Shown here in pieces: positions 1 to 7,832 of a stretch of DNA of 33,747 nt (its first letter is position 1; each line of letters starts with the position of its first letter). Location of the stretch: the NCBI GenBank assembly GCA_036393835.1, contig DASWGI010000297.1, positions 1-33,747 on the forward strand, given 5' to 3'. This stretch comes from VBKO01 sp036393835 (GTDB lineage: Bacteria > Myxococcota > Myxococcia > Myxococcales > 40CM-4-68-19). The notes beneath the pieces are model-generated. The model ran no database searches, had not been told where the DNA came from, and saw nothing but the letters and a program-made list of their open reading frames with translations. Both the position numbers and the translations under genes were made by a program.

Positions 1-184
1 TGCGTTTCCAACGGACGGCGACCAAGGCGCTCTTCATCCAGACCTTGACTGGTTCGTTGCCGAAGACCGTCGCCTCATCGTGGCGGTGAATGCGGCCATG
101 TCTTCGGGGCAGTTCTCGGAGCTTGCGCATCTTCGATGCGGTTCCACGAATGACCTTGTTGCAGCGCATCCAACACTCTTCTGA
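1..184 (+). CDS. possible C-terminal fragment of an unidentified gene, cut by the window edge
   Basis: Reading from base 2, a frame stays open for 60 codons and ends at TGA 182-184. The translation has a protein-like mix of residues, for example DLDWFVAEDRRLIVAVNAA followed by a Ser/Gly/Leu-rich end, but I recognise no family. The local base composition is clearly lower in GC than the rest of the window, so a 60-codon open frame is less significant here than elsewhere. It may be the tail of a real gene that starts before the window, a decayed gene, or chance. Confidence 0.25.
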   Translation, partial: AFPTDGDQGALHPDLDWFVAEDRRLIVAVNAAMSSGQFSELAHLRCGSTNDLVAAHPTLF

Positions 185-543
185 CCAAGAGACATCGTTA
201 CCGTGGCCCACGAAGAATCCTCCAAAGGGGCCGAACGAACTCGACAAGGAACCGTTGGGCGTGTGGTTTAACGAAACTGAAAAGCAACGGCGACCCAGCG
301 CCACTCGTCCTCGGACGAGGAATGCACGATCTGGTGCTCCTCGAACTTGCGTGGCGCTCCCGAAATGAGAGAAGTGAGCCACGGGGCGGGACACAGTGCG
401 TCAGAGGATCTGGCCTCGTGTACGAGCTGAGCTCCTCGCCGCCGCTTCGCTCGACAAACCCACCCTGAAGAGCAAACGGAGACCCAGGTGGGTTCCATCC
501 TCGCATGCGCGATGCACACCTGCCGCGCCTCGACGCGACGGTC
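185..543. other. gene-poor stretch of lower GC
   Basis: No convincing gene, RNA gene or repeat is visible between the possible fragment that ends at 184 and the stop codon of the minus-strand glycosyltransferase at 544. Short open frames exist on both strands, but they overlap each other, lack ribosome-binding sites and match nothing I know. The stretch could be an intergenic boundary or the remains of a decayed or transferred gene. Confidence 0.5.
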
Positions 544-1509
544 TCAGGGGTCGGCGCCGGGAGGGACCTTGCGCAGGCGCGCGGGCAGGGCCCGAAGCGC
601 CGCCGCGGTGCCCGCCACGGCGGCGCGCAACTCCGCGAGGGCGAGCGCGGGCCGGCCGCGCAACAATTCGAGCGGCACCTTCACGGCCAGCCGGTACGCG
701 GCGGTGAGCGGGACCAGCGCCGCGGCCCGCAGCGCCGGCTGGTGCAGGGCGAGCGTGCGCAGGTGCCCGCGGCCGAGAAGGAACCGCTGGCGGGGCGATC
801 CGGACCCCGCCGTGGCGCCGAACCGGTGGCGCGCGATCGCTCGTCCCGCATACCAGGAGATGGACCCGGCGCGCGCGGCGCGAAGCGAGAGATCCACGTC
901 CTCGTAGTAGGCGAAGTAGCCGGGGTCGAAGAGCCCGGTGCGGCGCAGGAGCGCGCAGCGGACCAGGGCCGCTCCCCCGCTCACGCCCGCCACCGGGCCG
1001 TCCTCGCGCCGGACCTCTGCGCGCGGCAGGCCGAAGTCGCGGTCGCGCGCCCGTCCAAGCGCGTCGATCACGAGGCCGGTCGAGTTGACCCGCTCCTCTC
1101 CCTGGAAGAGCAGGGTCCCGCAGAGCAACCCGGCCTCGGGGTGCGCGGCGGCGGCATCGAGCAGCGCCTGCAGCCATCCCGGCTCCACCTCCACGTCGTC
1201 GTTCACCAGCGCGGCGAAGTCCGCTCCCGCGGCCAGCGCGCGGCGCAGCGCCGCGTTGTTTCCTCGCGCATAGCCCTGGTTCTCCGGAAGGCGCAGGACG
1301 GCGACGGACGGGAACTCCGCCCGGAGCAGCGCCGCGGTCCCATCCATCGAGCCGTTGTCGACGACGACGATCTCCAGGCGCGCGCGGGCCTCCTGGGCGG
1401 CGAGGGCGCGCAGGCAGCCGGGAAGCCAGGCCGCGCCGCGGTGCGTGACGACGATGGCATGGACGAGCTGTGCTACATCGTCGCCCGTCTTGCTGTCCGT
1501 CGGGATCAA
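544..1509 (-). CDS. family 2 glycosyltransferase (rhamnosyltransferase-like)
   Basis: A GT-A fold inverting glycosyltransferase, about 321 residues, expected to move a sugar from a nucleotide-sugar donor onto a growing polysaccharide or lipid-linked acceptor at the inner membrane face. The family's landmarks are visible in order: the first strand HAIVVTHRG, the nucleotide-binding VVVDNGSMDGT, the donor-site ALVNDDVEVEPGW and the acceptor-side FAYYEDVDLSLRA. A hydrophobic C-terminal part follows. The start is taken as TTG at 1509, which has a good AGGGGAG ribosome-binding site a few bases upstream; a GTG at 1536 has none. The 5' end overlaps that of the divergent plus-strand glycosyltransferase. 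Sugar specificity cannot be read from the sequence. Confidence 0.88.
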   Translation of the reverse strand: MIPTDSKTGDDVAQLVHAIVVTHRGAAWLPGCLRALAAQEARARLEIVVVDNGSMDGTAALLRAEFPSVAVLRLPENQGYARGNNAALRRALAAGADFAALVNDDVEVEPGWLQALLDAAAAHPEAGLLCGTLLFQGEERVNSTGLVIDALGRARDRDFGLPRAEVRREDGPVAGVSGGAALVRCALLRRTGLFDPGYFAYYEDVDLSLRAARAGSISWYAGRAIARHRFGATAGSGSPRQRFLLGRGHLRTLALHQPALRAAALVPLTAAYRLAVKVPLELLRGRPALALAELRAAVAGTAAALRALPARLRKVPPGADP

Positions 1510-2578
1510 CGCCTCTCCCCTGGCCGCCCCGCGCACCGGAGTCGGCCGTTACATCGCCGGCCTGCTCGCCGGGCTCGAGCAGCTTTCGGACCCCGGCGTG
1601 CGCGTCCGCCCCCTGTTCGCCCCGGGCGCCGCCATCCGGAGCCCGGGCGGTCTCGCCGCGCGCGCCTTCGCCGCCGTCCGCAGCGCCGCCAAGCGGCTTC
1701 CGGCCGCGTATGCGCTCGCGGACGCCGCGCGGGCCGCCGCCCTCGCCACCGAGCAACGGCGCGGGCTCACCGTGTACCACGAGACGAATCACGCCGCGCC
1801 GCCCTTCGCGGGTCCGGTGGTCCTCACCGTCCACGACCTCTCCACGCTGATCGTGCCGCAGACCGAGGAGCCCGCCCGGGTCCGGCACTTCGCTCCGGCG
1901 CTGCGGATGCACGCCCGCGACGCCGCGCGCGTGATCACCCCGACCGAGGCCATCGCGCAGCAGGTAGTCGAGCGGCTGGGCGTTTCCGCGGAGCGCGTGC
2001 GCGCCATCCCTCACGGCGTGGACGCGCGCTTCCGGCCGGCCGGACCGTCGGCGAGCCCCGTCCCCGGCCGGTACGTGCTGTACGTCGGCGCGCTCGGGCC
2101 ACGGAAGGGAGTCGACACCTTGCTCGCCGCCTGGCGCGCGCTGCCGGAGCCGCTGCGCCGCGAGCACGCGCTGGTGCTCGCGGGACCCCTGCAACGCCTG
2201 GATCCGGCCGCGCTGGAGGACGCGGTGCGCCTGGGGTACGTCCGCGACGACGAGCTGCCGCCGCTGCTGCGCGGCGCGGCCGCGTTCTGCTATCCGTCCC
2301 GCTACGAGGGCTTCGGCCTGCCGCTCCTCGAGGCGCTGGCGTGCGGCGTCCCGAGCGTCGCCAGCGACGATCCCGCCCTGGTAGAGGTGGCCGGCGGCTG
2401 CGCCCTGCACGCGGCGCGCGGCGACCCCGAGGCGTTCGCCGACGCCCTCCGCCGGGTCCTCGAGGATCGCGGCCTGCGCGCCGAGCTTTCGCGCAAGGGT
2501 CCCGAACGCGCGGCGCAGTTCACCTGGGAACGCAGCGCCCGCGCGCACCTGGCGGCCTACCGCGAGGCCGCGCCTTGA
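1490..2578 (+). CDS. family 4 glycosyltransferase (GT-B)
   Basis: A retaining GT-B glycosyltransferase of about 362 residues, probably adding a sugar during exopolysaccharide or O-antigen assembly in the cytoplasm. It opens with SVGINASPLAAPRTGVGRY, a typical first Rossmann strand and glycine loop. It then has YVLYVGALGPRKGVDTL at the start of the donor-binding domain and the family E-x7-E signature in RYEGFGLPLLEALACG. The start is uncertain: TTG 1490 matches the usual N-terminus best, while an in-frame ATG at 1454 would add 12 residues and lengthen the overlap with the divergent gene. Its stop codon overlaps the start of the next glycosyltransferase (TTGA), so the two are very likely translated together. 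Donor and acceptor are unknown. Confidence 0.9.
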   Translation: MLSVGINASPLAAPRTGVGRYIAGLLAGLEQLSDPGVRVRPLFAPGAAIRSPGGLAARAFAAVRSAAKRLPAAYALADAARAAALATEQRRGLTVYHETNHAAPPFAGPVVLTVHDLSTLIVPQTEEPARVRHFAPALRMHARDAARVITPTEAIAQQVVERLGVSAERVRAIPHGVDARFRPAGPSASPVPGRYVLYVGALGPRKGVDTLLAAWRALPEPLRREHALVLAGPLQRLDPAALEDAVRLGYVRDDELPPLLRGAAAFCYPSRYEGFGLPLLEALACGVPSVASDDPALVEVAGGCALHAARGDPEAFADALRRVLEDRGLRAELSRKGPERAAQFTWERSARAHLAAYREAAP

Positions 2579-3690
2579 AGCGCGTCGCGCTTGTCCACGA
2601 CTGGCTGACGGGCTTGCGCGGCGGCGAGCGCGTGTTGCAGGCCATCTGCGAGATGTACTCCGAGGCCGACGTCTTCACGCTGGTGCACGTCCCGGGCAGC
2701 TGCGGCCCGGTGATCGAGTCCCGGCGGATCACCACCAGCTTCCTGCAGCGGCTCCCGGCTTCGCAGACCCGCTATCGCCACTACCTGCCGCTGTTTCCGC
2801 TCGCCATCGAGAGCCTCGACCTGCGCGGATACGACCTGGTGATCTCGACCAGCCACGCGGTCGCCAAGGGCTGCCGGCCCGCTCCGGGAGCACGCCACGT
2901 CGCCTACGTGCACACGCCCATGCGGTATGTCTGGGACCAGTTCGACGCGTACTTCGGCCGCGACCGCGCGGGCCCGCTCACTCGCGCGGCCGCCCATCTC
3001 GTCGCGCCCTGGCTGCGCCGCTGGGACGTCCGATCCACCGCGCGCGCCCACGGCCTGATCGCGAACAGCCGCTTCGTCTCCCAGCGGATGCAGCGCGTCT
3101 GGGGCCGGGCGGCGGACGCCGTGGTGTACCCGCCGGTCGAGACCTCGCGCTTCCGCCCCGCGAGCGATCTCCCCTCCGCGGAGCGCGGACCCGGCGGCTA
3201 CGCGCTGATCGTCTCTGCGCTGGTGCCGTACAAGCGGATCGAGCTCGCCGTGCAGGCATTCACCCGGCTGGGCCGGAAGCTGGTGATCGCGGGCGACGGC
3301 CCGGACCTTTCGCGCCTGGCCGCCCAGGCCGGTCCCACGGTGCGTTTCCTGGGCGGCGTGCCACACGAGGAGCTTCCCCAGCTCTACGCGCGGGCGTCGT
3401 TCTTCGTGCTGCCCGGGGAAGAGGACTTCGGGATCGCCCCCGTCGAATCCCAGTCCGCCGGGCGCCCGGTGCTCGCGCTGGGCCGCGGCGGCGCGCTGGA
3501 GACGATCGTGCCGGGGCGGACGGGCCTCTTCTTCGAGGAGCCGGCCGTCGAGTCCCTCCTCGCCGGCATCGCCGCGATGGATCGGTTCGCCCCAGCTGCC
3601 GATCCGGATGCGATCCACGCCCACGCGGAGCGATTCGCCGCGCCGCGGTTCGGACGGGAGCTGCGGGAGGCTCTGGACCGCCTCTCTTGA
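2575..3690 (+). CDS. family 4 glycosyltransferase, WbaZ-like N-terminus
   Basis: A second GT-B glycosyltransferase, 371 residues. The N-terminal domain carries HDWLTGLRGGERVL, YDLVISTSHAVAKG and VAYVHTPMRYVWDQF, blocks typical of mannosyl- or rhamnosyltransferases of the WbaZ type. The C-terminal donor domain has YALIVSALVPYKRIELAV with the donor-contacting K-R pair, and the E-x7-E motif in GEEDFGIAPVESQSAG. TTG at 2575 overlaps the upstream TGA stop by three bases, a coupled start. It follows the first GT4 gene directly and so should act on the same glycan. The exact sugar is inference only. Confidence 0.9.
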   Translation: MKRVALVHDWLTGLRGGERVLQAICEMYSEADVFTLVHVPGSCGPVIESRRITTSFLQRLPASQTRYRHYLPLFPLAIESLDLRGYDLVISTSHAVAKGCRPAPGARHVAYVHTPMRYVWDQFDAYFGRDRAGPLTRAAAHLVAPWLRRWDVRSTARAHGLIANSRFVSQRMQRVWGRAADAVVYPPVETSRFRPASDLPSAERGPGGYALIVSALVPYKRIELAVQAFTRLGRKLVIAGDGPDLSRLAAQAGPTVRFLGGVPHEELPQLYARASFFVLPGEEDFGIAPVESQSAGRPVLALGRGGALETIVPGRTGLFFEEPAVESLLAGIAAMDRFAPAADPDAIHAHAERFAAPRFGRELREALDRLS

Positions 3691-3715
3691 CACGACCCCC
3701 TGGGTGCGCACCTTG
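3687..3715 (+). promoter_or_regulatory. possible promoter for the HtrA-like protease gene
   Basis: A perfect TTGACA (3687-3692) lies over the stop codon of the preceding gene. Seventeen bases later comes ACCTTG (3710-3715), a poor -10, and seven bases after that is ATG 3723. If used, it would give a leaderless or nearly leaderless message and supports the ATG at 3723 over the TTG at 3687. Confidence 0.3.
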
Positions 3716-3722
3716 CGCCCTC

Positions 3723-4739
3723 ATGTCCACGGTGCAGAAGAAGGTCCGCGCGCAGCTCGTCGACGACCCCGTCGGCCGCGCTCCGGGGGCGAGCCCGGCG
3801 CCGGAGCCGGCGGCGAGCGACGTCGAGCTGCTCGACGCGTACTCGAAGGCGGTCGTGCACGTGGTGGAGCGCGTCGGGCCCGCGGTGGTCGGAGTCGCGG
3901 TGCGCGCCGGCCGCGGGCGGGCGGGCGGCGGCTCGGGCGTCCTGTTCACGCCCGACGGCTACATGCTCACCAACGCGCACGTGGTGGCCGGCGCCCGGGA
4001 GATGCGCGTCACCCTCACCGACGGCTCGGAGCAGGCCGCCACGCTGGTGGGCAGCGACCCCGCGACCGACCTGGCGGTCATCCGCATCGAGGGTACCCAC
4101 CTGCCGCACGCCGAGCTGGGCAGCTCCGCGTCGCTGCGGGTCGGCCAGCTGGTGGTCGCCATCGGGAACCCGCTCGGGTTCAGCAACACCGTCTCGGCGG
4201 GCGTCGTCAGCGCGCTGGCGCGCAGCATGCGCGCGCAGGACGGCCGTCTCATCGACCCCATCCTGCAGACCGACGTCGCGCTCAACCCCGGCAACTCGGG
4301 CGGCCCGCTGGTGGACAGCCGCGCGCGGGTGGTCGGGATCAACACCATGATCATCCTCGGTGCGCAGGGGCTCTCCTTCGCCGTGCCGGTGGACACGGCG
4401 CGCTGGGTGATCGGGCAGCTCATGACCGTGGGCCGCGTGCGGCGCGGCTACCTCGGCCTCGCCGGACAGGTGCGGCCGCTCCCGAAGCGGCTGGCGCGCC
4501 GGCTGGAGTTGGTCGCCGACACCGGCGTGCAGGTGATGCAGGTCGAGCCGGGCAAGCCCGCGGCTCGCGGCGGGCTGTTGCCCGGCGACGTCATCGTCGC
4601 CTTGGACGGCAAGGCGGTGCGCAACGTGGACGAGGTGCACCGGCTGCTCGACGCGGCGTCCATCGACCGCAAGCTGCCCGTCAGGGTCGTGCGCGGGAAC
4701 CACGTGGTCGATCTGGAAGTGACGCCCGCCGAGGGGTAG
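3723..4739 (+). CDS. HtrA/Deg-like serine protease with one PDZ domain
   Basis: A trypsin-fold S1C peptidase of 338 residues followed by one PDZ domain. The catalytic triad can be placed at His86 (TNAHVVAG), Asp116 (DPATDLAV) and Ser192 (NPGNSGGPLVD). The PDZ domain covers roughly residues 235-330 and includes GLLPGDVIVALDGKAV. HtrA proteases normally work as envelope quality-control enzymes. This copy has no signal peptide and no obvious N-terminal membrane anchor, only about 50 polar residues before the protease domain, so it is predicted to be cytoplasmic or anchored in another way. It sits inside the polysaccharide gene run but has its own possible promoter. A TTG at 3687 could extend the N-terminus by 12 residues. 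Confidence 0.9.
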   Translation: MSTVQKKVRAQLVDDPVGRAPGASPAPEPAASDVELLDAYSKAVVHVVERVGPAVVGVAVRAGRGRAGGGSGVLFTPDGYMLTNAHVVAGAREMRVTLTDGSEQAATLVGSDPATDLAVIRIEGTHLPHAELGSSASLRVGQLVVAIGNPLGFSNTVSAGVVSALARSMRAQDGRLIDPILQTDVALNPGNSGGPLVDSRARVVGINTMIILGAQGLSFAVPVDTARWVIGQLMTVGRVRRGYLGLAGQVRPLPKRLARRLELVADTGVQVMQVEPGKPAARGGLLPGDVIVALDGKAVRNVDEVHRLLDAASIDRKLPVRVVRGNHVVDLEVTPAEG

Positions 4740-4773
4740 GCTCGCCCGGCGGTAATCGCACGGGGGGCCCGTC

Positions 4774-5151
4774 ATGACGCACCGTACCGCGACCTTGAGC
4801 ATGAAGGTCTTCGGCATCTACCTCTTCGCGCTCGGCGCGCTGCTCATGGTCGCGCCGAACGTGGTGCTGCTGCCGTTCGGAATCCCGCCCACCAACGATC
4901 CCTACATCCGCGTGCTCGGCGTGGTGGTGTTCGGCGTCGCGTTCTATTACTGGCGCGCGGCGCTCAGCGAGAACGTCGAGTTCTACCGGTGGACGCTCTA
5001 CGCCCGGCCGTTCGTCTTCCTCTCCTTCTGCGTTCTAGCGCTGCTCCGGCTCGGCCCGCCGCAGCTCGCCCTGTTCGGCCTGGTCGACCTGGGCGGCGCG
5101 ATCTGGACTTTCGTAGGGCTGCGCGCCACCCCGGCGCCCGGTCCGGCCTGA
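4774..5151 (+). CDS. small four-helix membrane protein, unknown function
   Basis: A 125-residue, strongly hydrophobic protein with four likely membrane helices at about residues 10-36, 46-66, 76-95 and 100-119. It has no catalytic motif and I do not recognise the family. The last residues are Pro/Ala-rich and polar. It lies alone between the protease and the sugar-phosphate transferase genes, in the same direction, 34 bases after the protease stop. Residue 10 is also Met (ATG 4801), and a start there would place the first helix right at the N-terminus. Confidence 0.75.
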   Translation: MTHRTATLSMKVFGIYLFALGALLMVAPNVVLLPFGIPPTNDPYIRVLGVVVFGVAFYYWRAALSENVEFYRWTLYARPFVFLSFCVLALLRLGPPQLALFGLVDLGGAIWTFVGLRATPAPGPA

Positions 5152-5235
5152 CGGCCCCGGCGGTCCGCAAGCCGCAAGCGGGAACGGTGGCCGTTCACTT
5201 GCGCCGGCAGTCCTTTCCCGGTACTTCCGCGCGCG

Positions 5236-6636
5236 ATGTTCAAGCGGCACCACCAGGTGTTCACCGCGTTCCGGGTCCTCCTGGACGTGGCCATGGTCGC
5301 CGCCGCGTTCGCCGGCGCGTACGCCCTCCGGTTCGGCTCGCCGCGCACCTTTCCGTACTCGGAGCTGCCGCCGCTGCGGGAAACGCTGACCGTGGGCGCG
5401 CTGGCGGTCGTGCTCTGGCCGCTCGTGCTGCGCAGCGTGGGGCTGTACCGGCCGCAACGGCAGAAATCGGCGCTGGAAGAGGTGTTCGGGGTCTTCAAGG
5501 CCACCGTCCTGGCCGGCCTGCTCCTCGTCGCGGTCACCTACTTCGTCCGCGAGGACCGCTACTCGCGCGGCGCGCTGCTCATCTTCACCGTGCTCGTGTT
5601 CATCGGCGTGGGCGCGATGCGCTTCCTCTTCAAGGAAGTGCTGCAGGCGCTTCGCCGCCGCGGGTACAACCTGCGCTACGTGCTGGTGCTCGGAGCGGGC
5701 CGCCTGGCGCGCCAGGCGCTCGAGCAGATCGAGGCGCACCGCGAGCTGGGTTTCCGCCCGGTGGGATGCCTGTCGCTGACCCGCTCGCGCGTCGGCCAGA
5801 CGGTGGACGGCACCGAGGTGATCGGCACAGTCCGCGACCTGCGCGAGGTGCTCGGCCGGCAGCAGATCGATCAGGTCCTGGTCGCGCTGCCCTCGCGCTC
5901 CTTCCACCGGCTGCCGCGGATCATGGAGATCTGCGCGGACACCACGGTCGACGTGAAGCTGGTGCCGGACGTCTACCAGTACGCGACGCTCTTCGGCGGC
6001 CTGGAGGAGTTCGGCGGCCTGCCCATCGTCAATCTCCAATCCGTGGGCGTCCTGGGCATCAACGCGCTGGCGAAGCGGGCGTTCGACGTGATCCTCTCCG
6101 CGCTGTTCCTCGCGCTGCTCGCGCCGCTCATGCTGCTCGTCGCGCTGCTGGTGAAGCTCACCTCGCCCGGGCCCGTGCTGTACCGCCAGGAGCGCGTCGG
6201 CCTCGACGGGAAACCCTTCCGGATGCTGAAGTTCCGCACCATGCGCGACCAGGCGGAGCGGGACGGCCCGCGATTCGCCGAGCCCGAGGACCCGCGGGTG
6301 ACCAGGCTGGGGCCGCTCCTGCGCCGCACCAGCATCGACGAGCTGCCGCAGCTCTTGAACGTCCTGGCCGGCGACATGAGCCTGGTCGGCCCGCGCCCCG
6401 AGCGGCCCATCTTCATCGACAAGTTCCGCCGCCACATCCCGCGCTACCAGCTTCGGCACATGGTCAAGGCGGGCATGACCGGGTGGGCGCAGATCCACGG
6501 CCTGCGCGGGCAGACCAGCATCGAAAAGCGCGTCGAGTACGACCTCTACTACATCGAGCACTGGTCGCTCCTGCTCGACCTGCGCATCCTCGCCCGCACG
6601 CTCGCGGGCGGGTTCCTTTCGCGGAACGCCTACTGA
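5236..6636 (+). CDS. polyprenyl-phosphate glycosyl-1-phosphate transferase (WcaJ/EpsZ-like polysaccharide initiator)
   Basis: This 466-residue membrane enzyme is expected to start exopolysaccharide repeat-unit synthesis by moving a sugar-1-phosphate, probably glucose-1-phosphate, from a UDP-sugar to undecaprenyl phosphate. Four N-terminal membrane helices lie at about residues 10-140. A CoA-binding-like Rossmann domain starts at VLVLGAGRLARQALEQ. The catalytic bacterial-sugar-transferase domain (about 275-466) begins with KRAFDVILSALFLALLAP and carries KFRTMR, DELPQLLNVLAGDMSLVGP RPERP (written with a break) and a C-terminal YDLYYIEHWSLLLDL. This is the full length of the two-domain family. 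Together with the three glycosyltransferases it marks the region as a polysaccharide locus. The next gene starts on its stop codon. Confidence 0.93.
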   Translation: MFKRHHQVFTAFRVLLDVAMVAAAFAGAYALRFGSPRTFPYSELPPLRETLTVGALAVVLWPLVLRSVGLYRPQRQKSALEEVFGVFKATVLAGLLLVAVTYFVREDRYSRGALLIFTVLVFIGVGAMRFLFKEVLQALRRRGYNLRYVLVLGAGRLARQALEQIEAHRELGFRPVGCLSLTRSRVGQTVDGTEVIGTVRDLREVLGRQQIDQVLVALPSRSFHRLPRIMEICADTTVDVKLVPDVYQYATLFGGLEEFGGLPIVNLQSVGVLGINALAKRAFDVILSALFLALLAPLMLLVALLVKLTSPGPVLYRQERVGLDGKPFRMLKFRTMRDQAERDGPRFAEPEDPRVTRLGPLLRRTSIDELPQLLNVLAGDMSLVGPRPERPIFIDKFRRHIPRYQLRHMVKAGMTGWAQIHGLRGQTSIEKRVEYDLYYIEHWSLLLDLRILARTLAGGFLSRNAY

Positions 6637-7811
6637 TGGTGAAGCTGGGCGTCATGCGGCTGCTCGGATCGCTGCGCGGGCAGCGCGTCGGGGCGATCCT
6701 GAACCCGACCAGCGTGGACGCCGGGCTGCGTCACCTGGCCGATGTGCTGCACCAGGCTTCCGGCGTGACCCTCGCCGCGCTCTTCGGTCCGGAGCACGGC
6801 GTGCGCGGCGACGTGCAGTACCTCGAGGAGATCGGCGCCGGCGCCCACCCCCGCACCGGCGTCCCCGAGCATTCGCTGTACGGCAACGACTTCGCCTCGC
6901 TCGCGCCGCGCGACGAGCACCTGCGCGGTCTGGACGCGCTCGTTTTCGACGTGCAGGACGTCGGCAGCCGCTACTACACGTACCTCGCCACCATGGGCCT
7001 CGCGATGCAGGCCGCCGCCCGGAACAAGCTCCGCTTCGTGGTGCTCGACCGCCCGAACCCCATCGGTGGCGCCGCGGTCGAGGGCGGCGTGGTGCACCCG
7101 GGGTTCGAGTCCTTCGTCGGGCTGTGGCCCATCGCCGCGCGCCACGGGCTCACCGCCGGCGAGTGCGCGCGCCTGCTGAACGCGCCGGCGGAGCAGGGTG
7201 GGTTCGGCCTCGGGTGCGACCTCCAGGTCATGGAGATGGAGGGCTGGCGCCGCGACATGCTCTACCCCGAGACAGGGCTCCCCTGGGTGATGCCTTCGCC
7301 GAACATGCCCACCGTCGACACCGCGCTGGTGTATCCCGGGATGTGCCTCCTGGAGGGCACCAACCTCTCCGAGGGCCGGGGCACGACCCGCCCCTTCGAG
7401 CTGTGGGGCGCCCCGTGGCTCGACGGACTGCGCCTCGCCCAGGCCCTGTCGGCGGAGAACCTCCCGGGCATCCGGTTCCGCCCCTGCGCCTTCACGCCGA
7501 CCTGGGACAAGCACCGGGGCGCGCGCTGCCAGGGCGTGCAGATTCACGTGACCGACGCGGACGCCCTGCAGCCGGTCCGGCTCGGCGCCGCCTGCATCGT
7601 GCACGCGCGCGCGCAAGACCCCGGGCGGTTCCGCTGGCGGACCGAGAAGTACGAGTTCGTCGAGCACCTCCCCGCCATCGACCTGCTCACCGGGAGCGCC
7701 GCTTTCCGCACCGGGGTGGACGCCGGCCGGTCGGTCGCCGAGCTGTGCGCGCCGTGGGACCGGGAACGCGACGCCTTCCTCAAGCGGCGCGCGCCCTTCC
7801 TGCTCTACTGA
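6636..7811 (+). CDS. NamZ-like exo-beta-N-acetylmuramidase family protein (DUF1343)
   Basis: A 391-residue DUF1343 protein. The studied family member, Bacillus subtilis NamZ, removes terminal N-acetylmuramic acid from peptidoglycan fragments. Conserved blocks are present: FGPEHGVRGD, FDVQDVGSRYYTYLATM, VLDRPNPIGG, MPSPNMPTVDTALVYPG and LLEGTNLSEGRGTTRPFE. The start ATG overlaps the preceding stop (TGATG), so it is translationally coupled to the polysaccharide initiator. No signal peptide is visible at this start: the protein begins MVKLGVMRLLGSL and goes straight into the first strand, so a cytoplasmic role in muropeptide recycling is plausible. The link to polysaccharide synthesis is only by position. 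Confidence 0.88.
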   Translation: MVKLGVMRLLGSLRGQRVGAILNPTSVDAGLRHLADVLHQASGVTLAALFGPEHGVRGDVQYLEEIGAGAHPRTGVPEHSLYGNDFASLAPRDEHLRGLDALVFDVQDVGSRYYTYLATMGLAMQAAARNKLRFVVLDRPNPIGGAAVEGGVVHPGFESFVGLWPIAARHGLTAGECARLLNAPAEQGGFGLGCDLQVMEMEGWRRDMLYPETGLPWVMPSPNMPTVDTALVYPGMCLLEGTNLSEGRGTTRPFELWGAPWLDGLRLAQALSAENLPGIRFRPCAFTPTWDKHRGARCQGVQIHVTDADALQPVRLGAACIVHARAQDPGRFRWRTEKYEFVEHLPAIDLLTGSAAFRTGVDAGRSVAELCAPWDRERDAFLKRRAPFLLY

Positions 7812-7832
7812 GTCGAGGTAGTCTTGGCCGCC

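Noticed and set aside
440..520. tRNA-like GGTTCCATCC stretch
   Set aside because: No acceptor stem or anticodon arm can be folded around it and the T-loop consensus is incomplete.
401..2548. 715-codon minus-strand frame
   Set aside because: Shadow frame across two real glycosyltransferase genes; the translation is low-complexity Arg/Ala/Gly with no motif.
505..2574. Long plus-strand frame running into the second family 4 glycosyltransferase
   Set aside because: Only the part from 2575 encodes a recognisable protein. The upstream 690 codons are a GC-driven shadow of the two other glycosyltransferase genes, so this is not a fusion.
4989..6635. Long plus-strand frame upstream of the NamZ-like gene
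   Set aside because: It overlaps the well-supported sugar-phosphate transferase gene in another frame; only the portion from ATG 6636 matches DUF1343.
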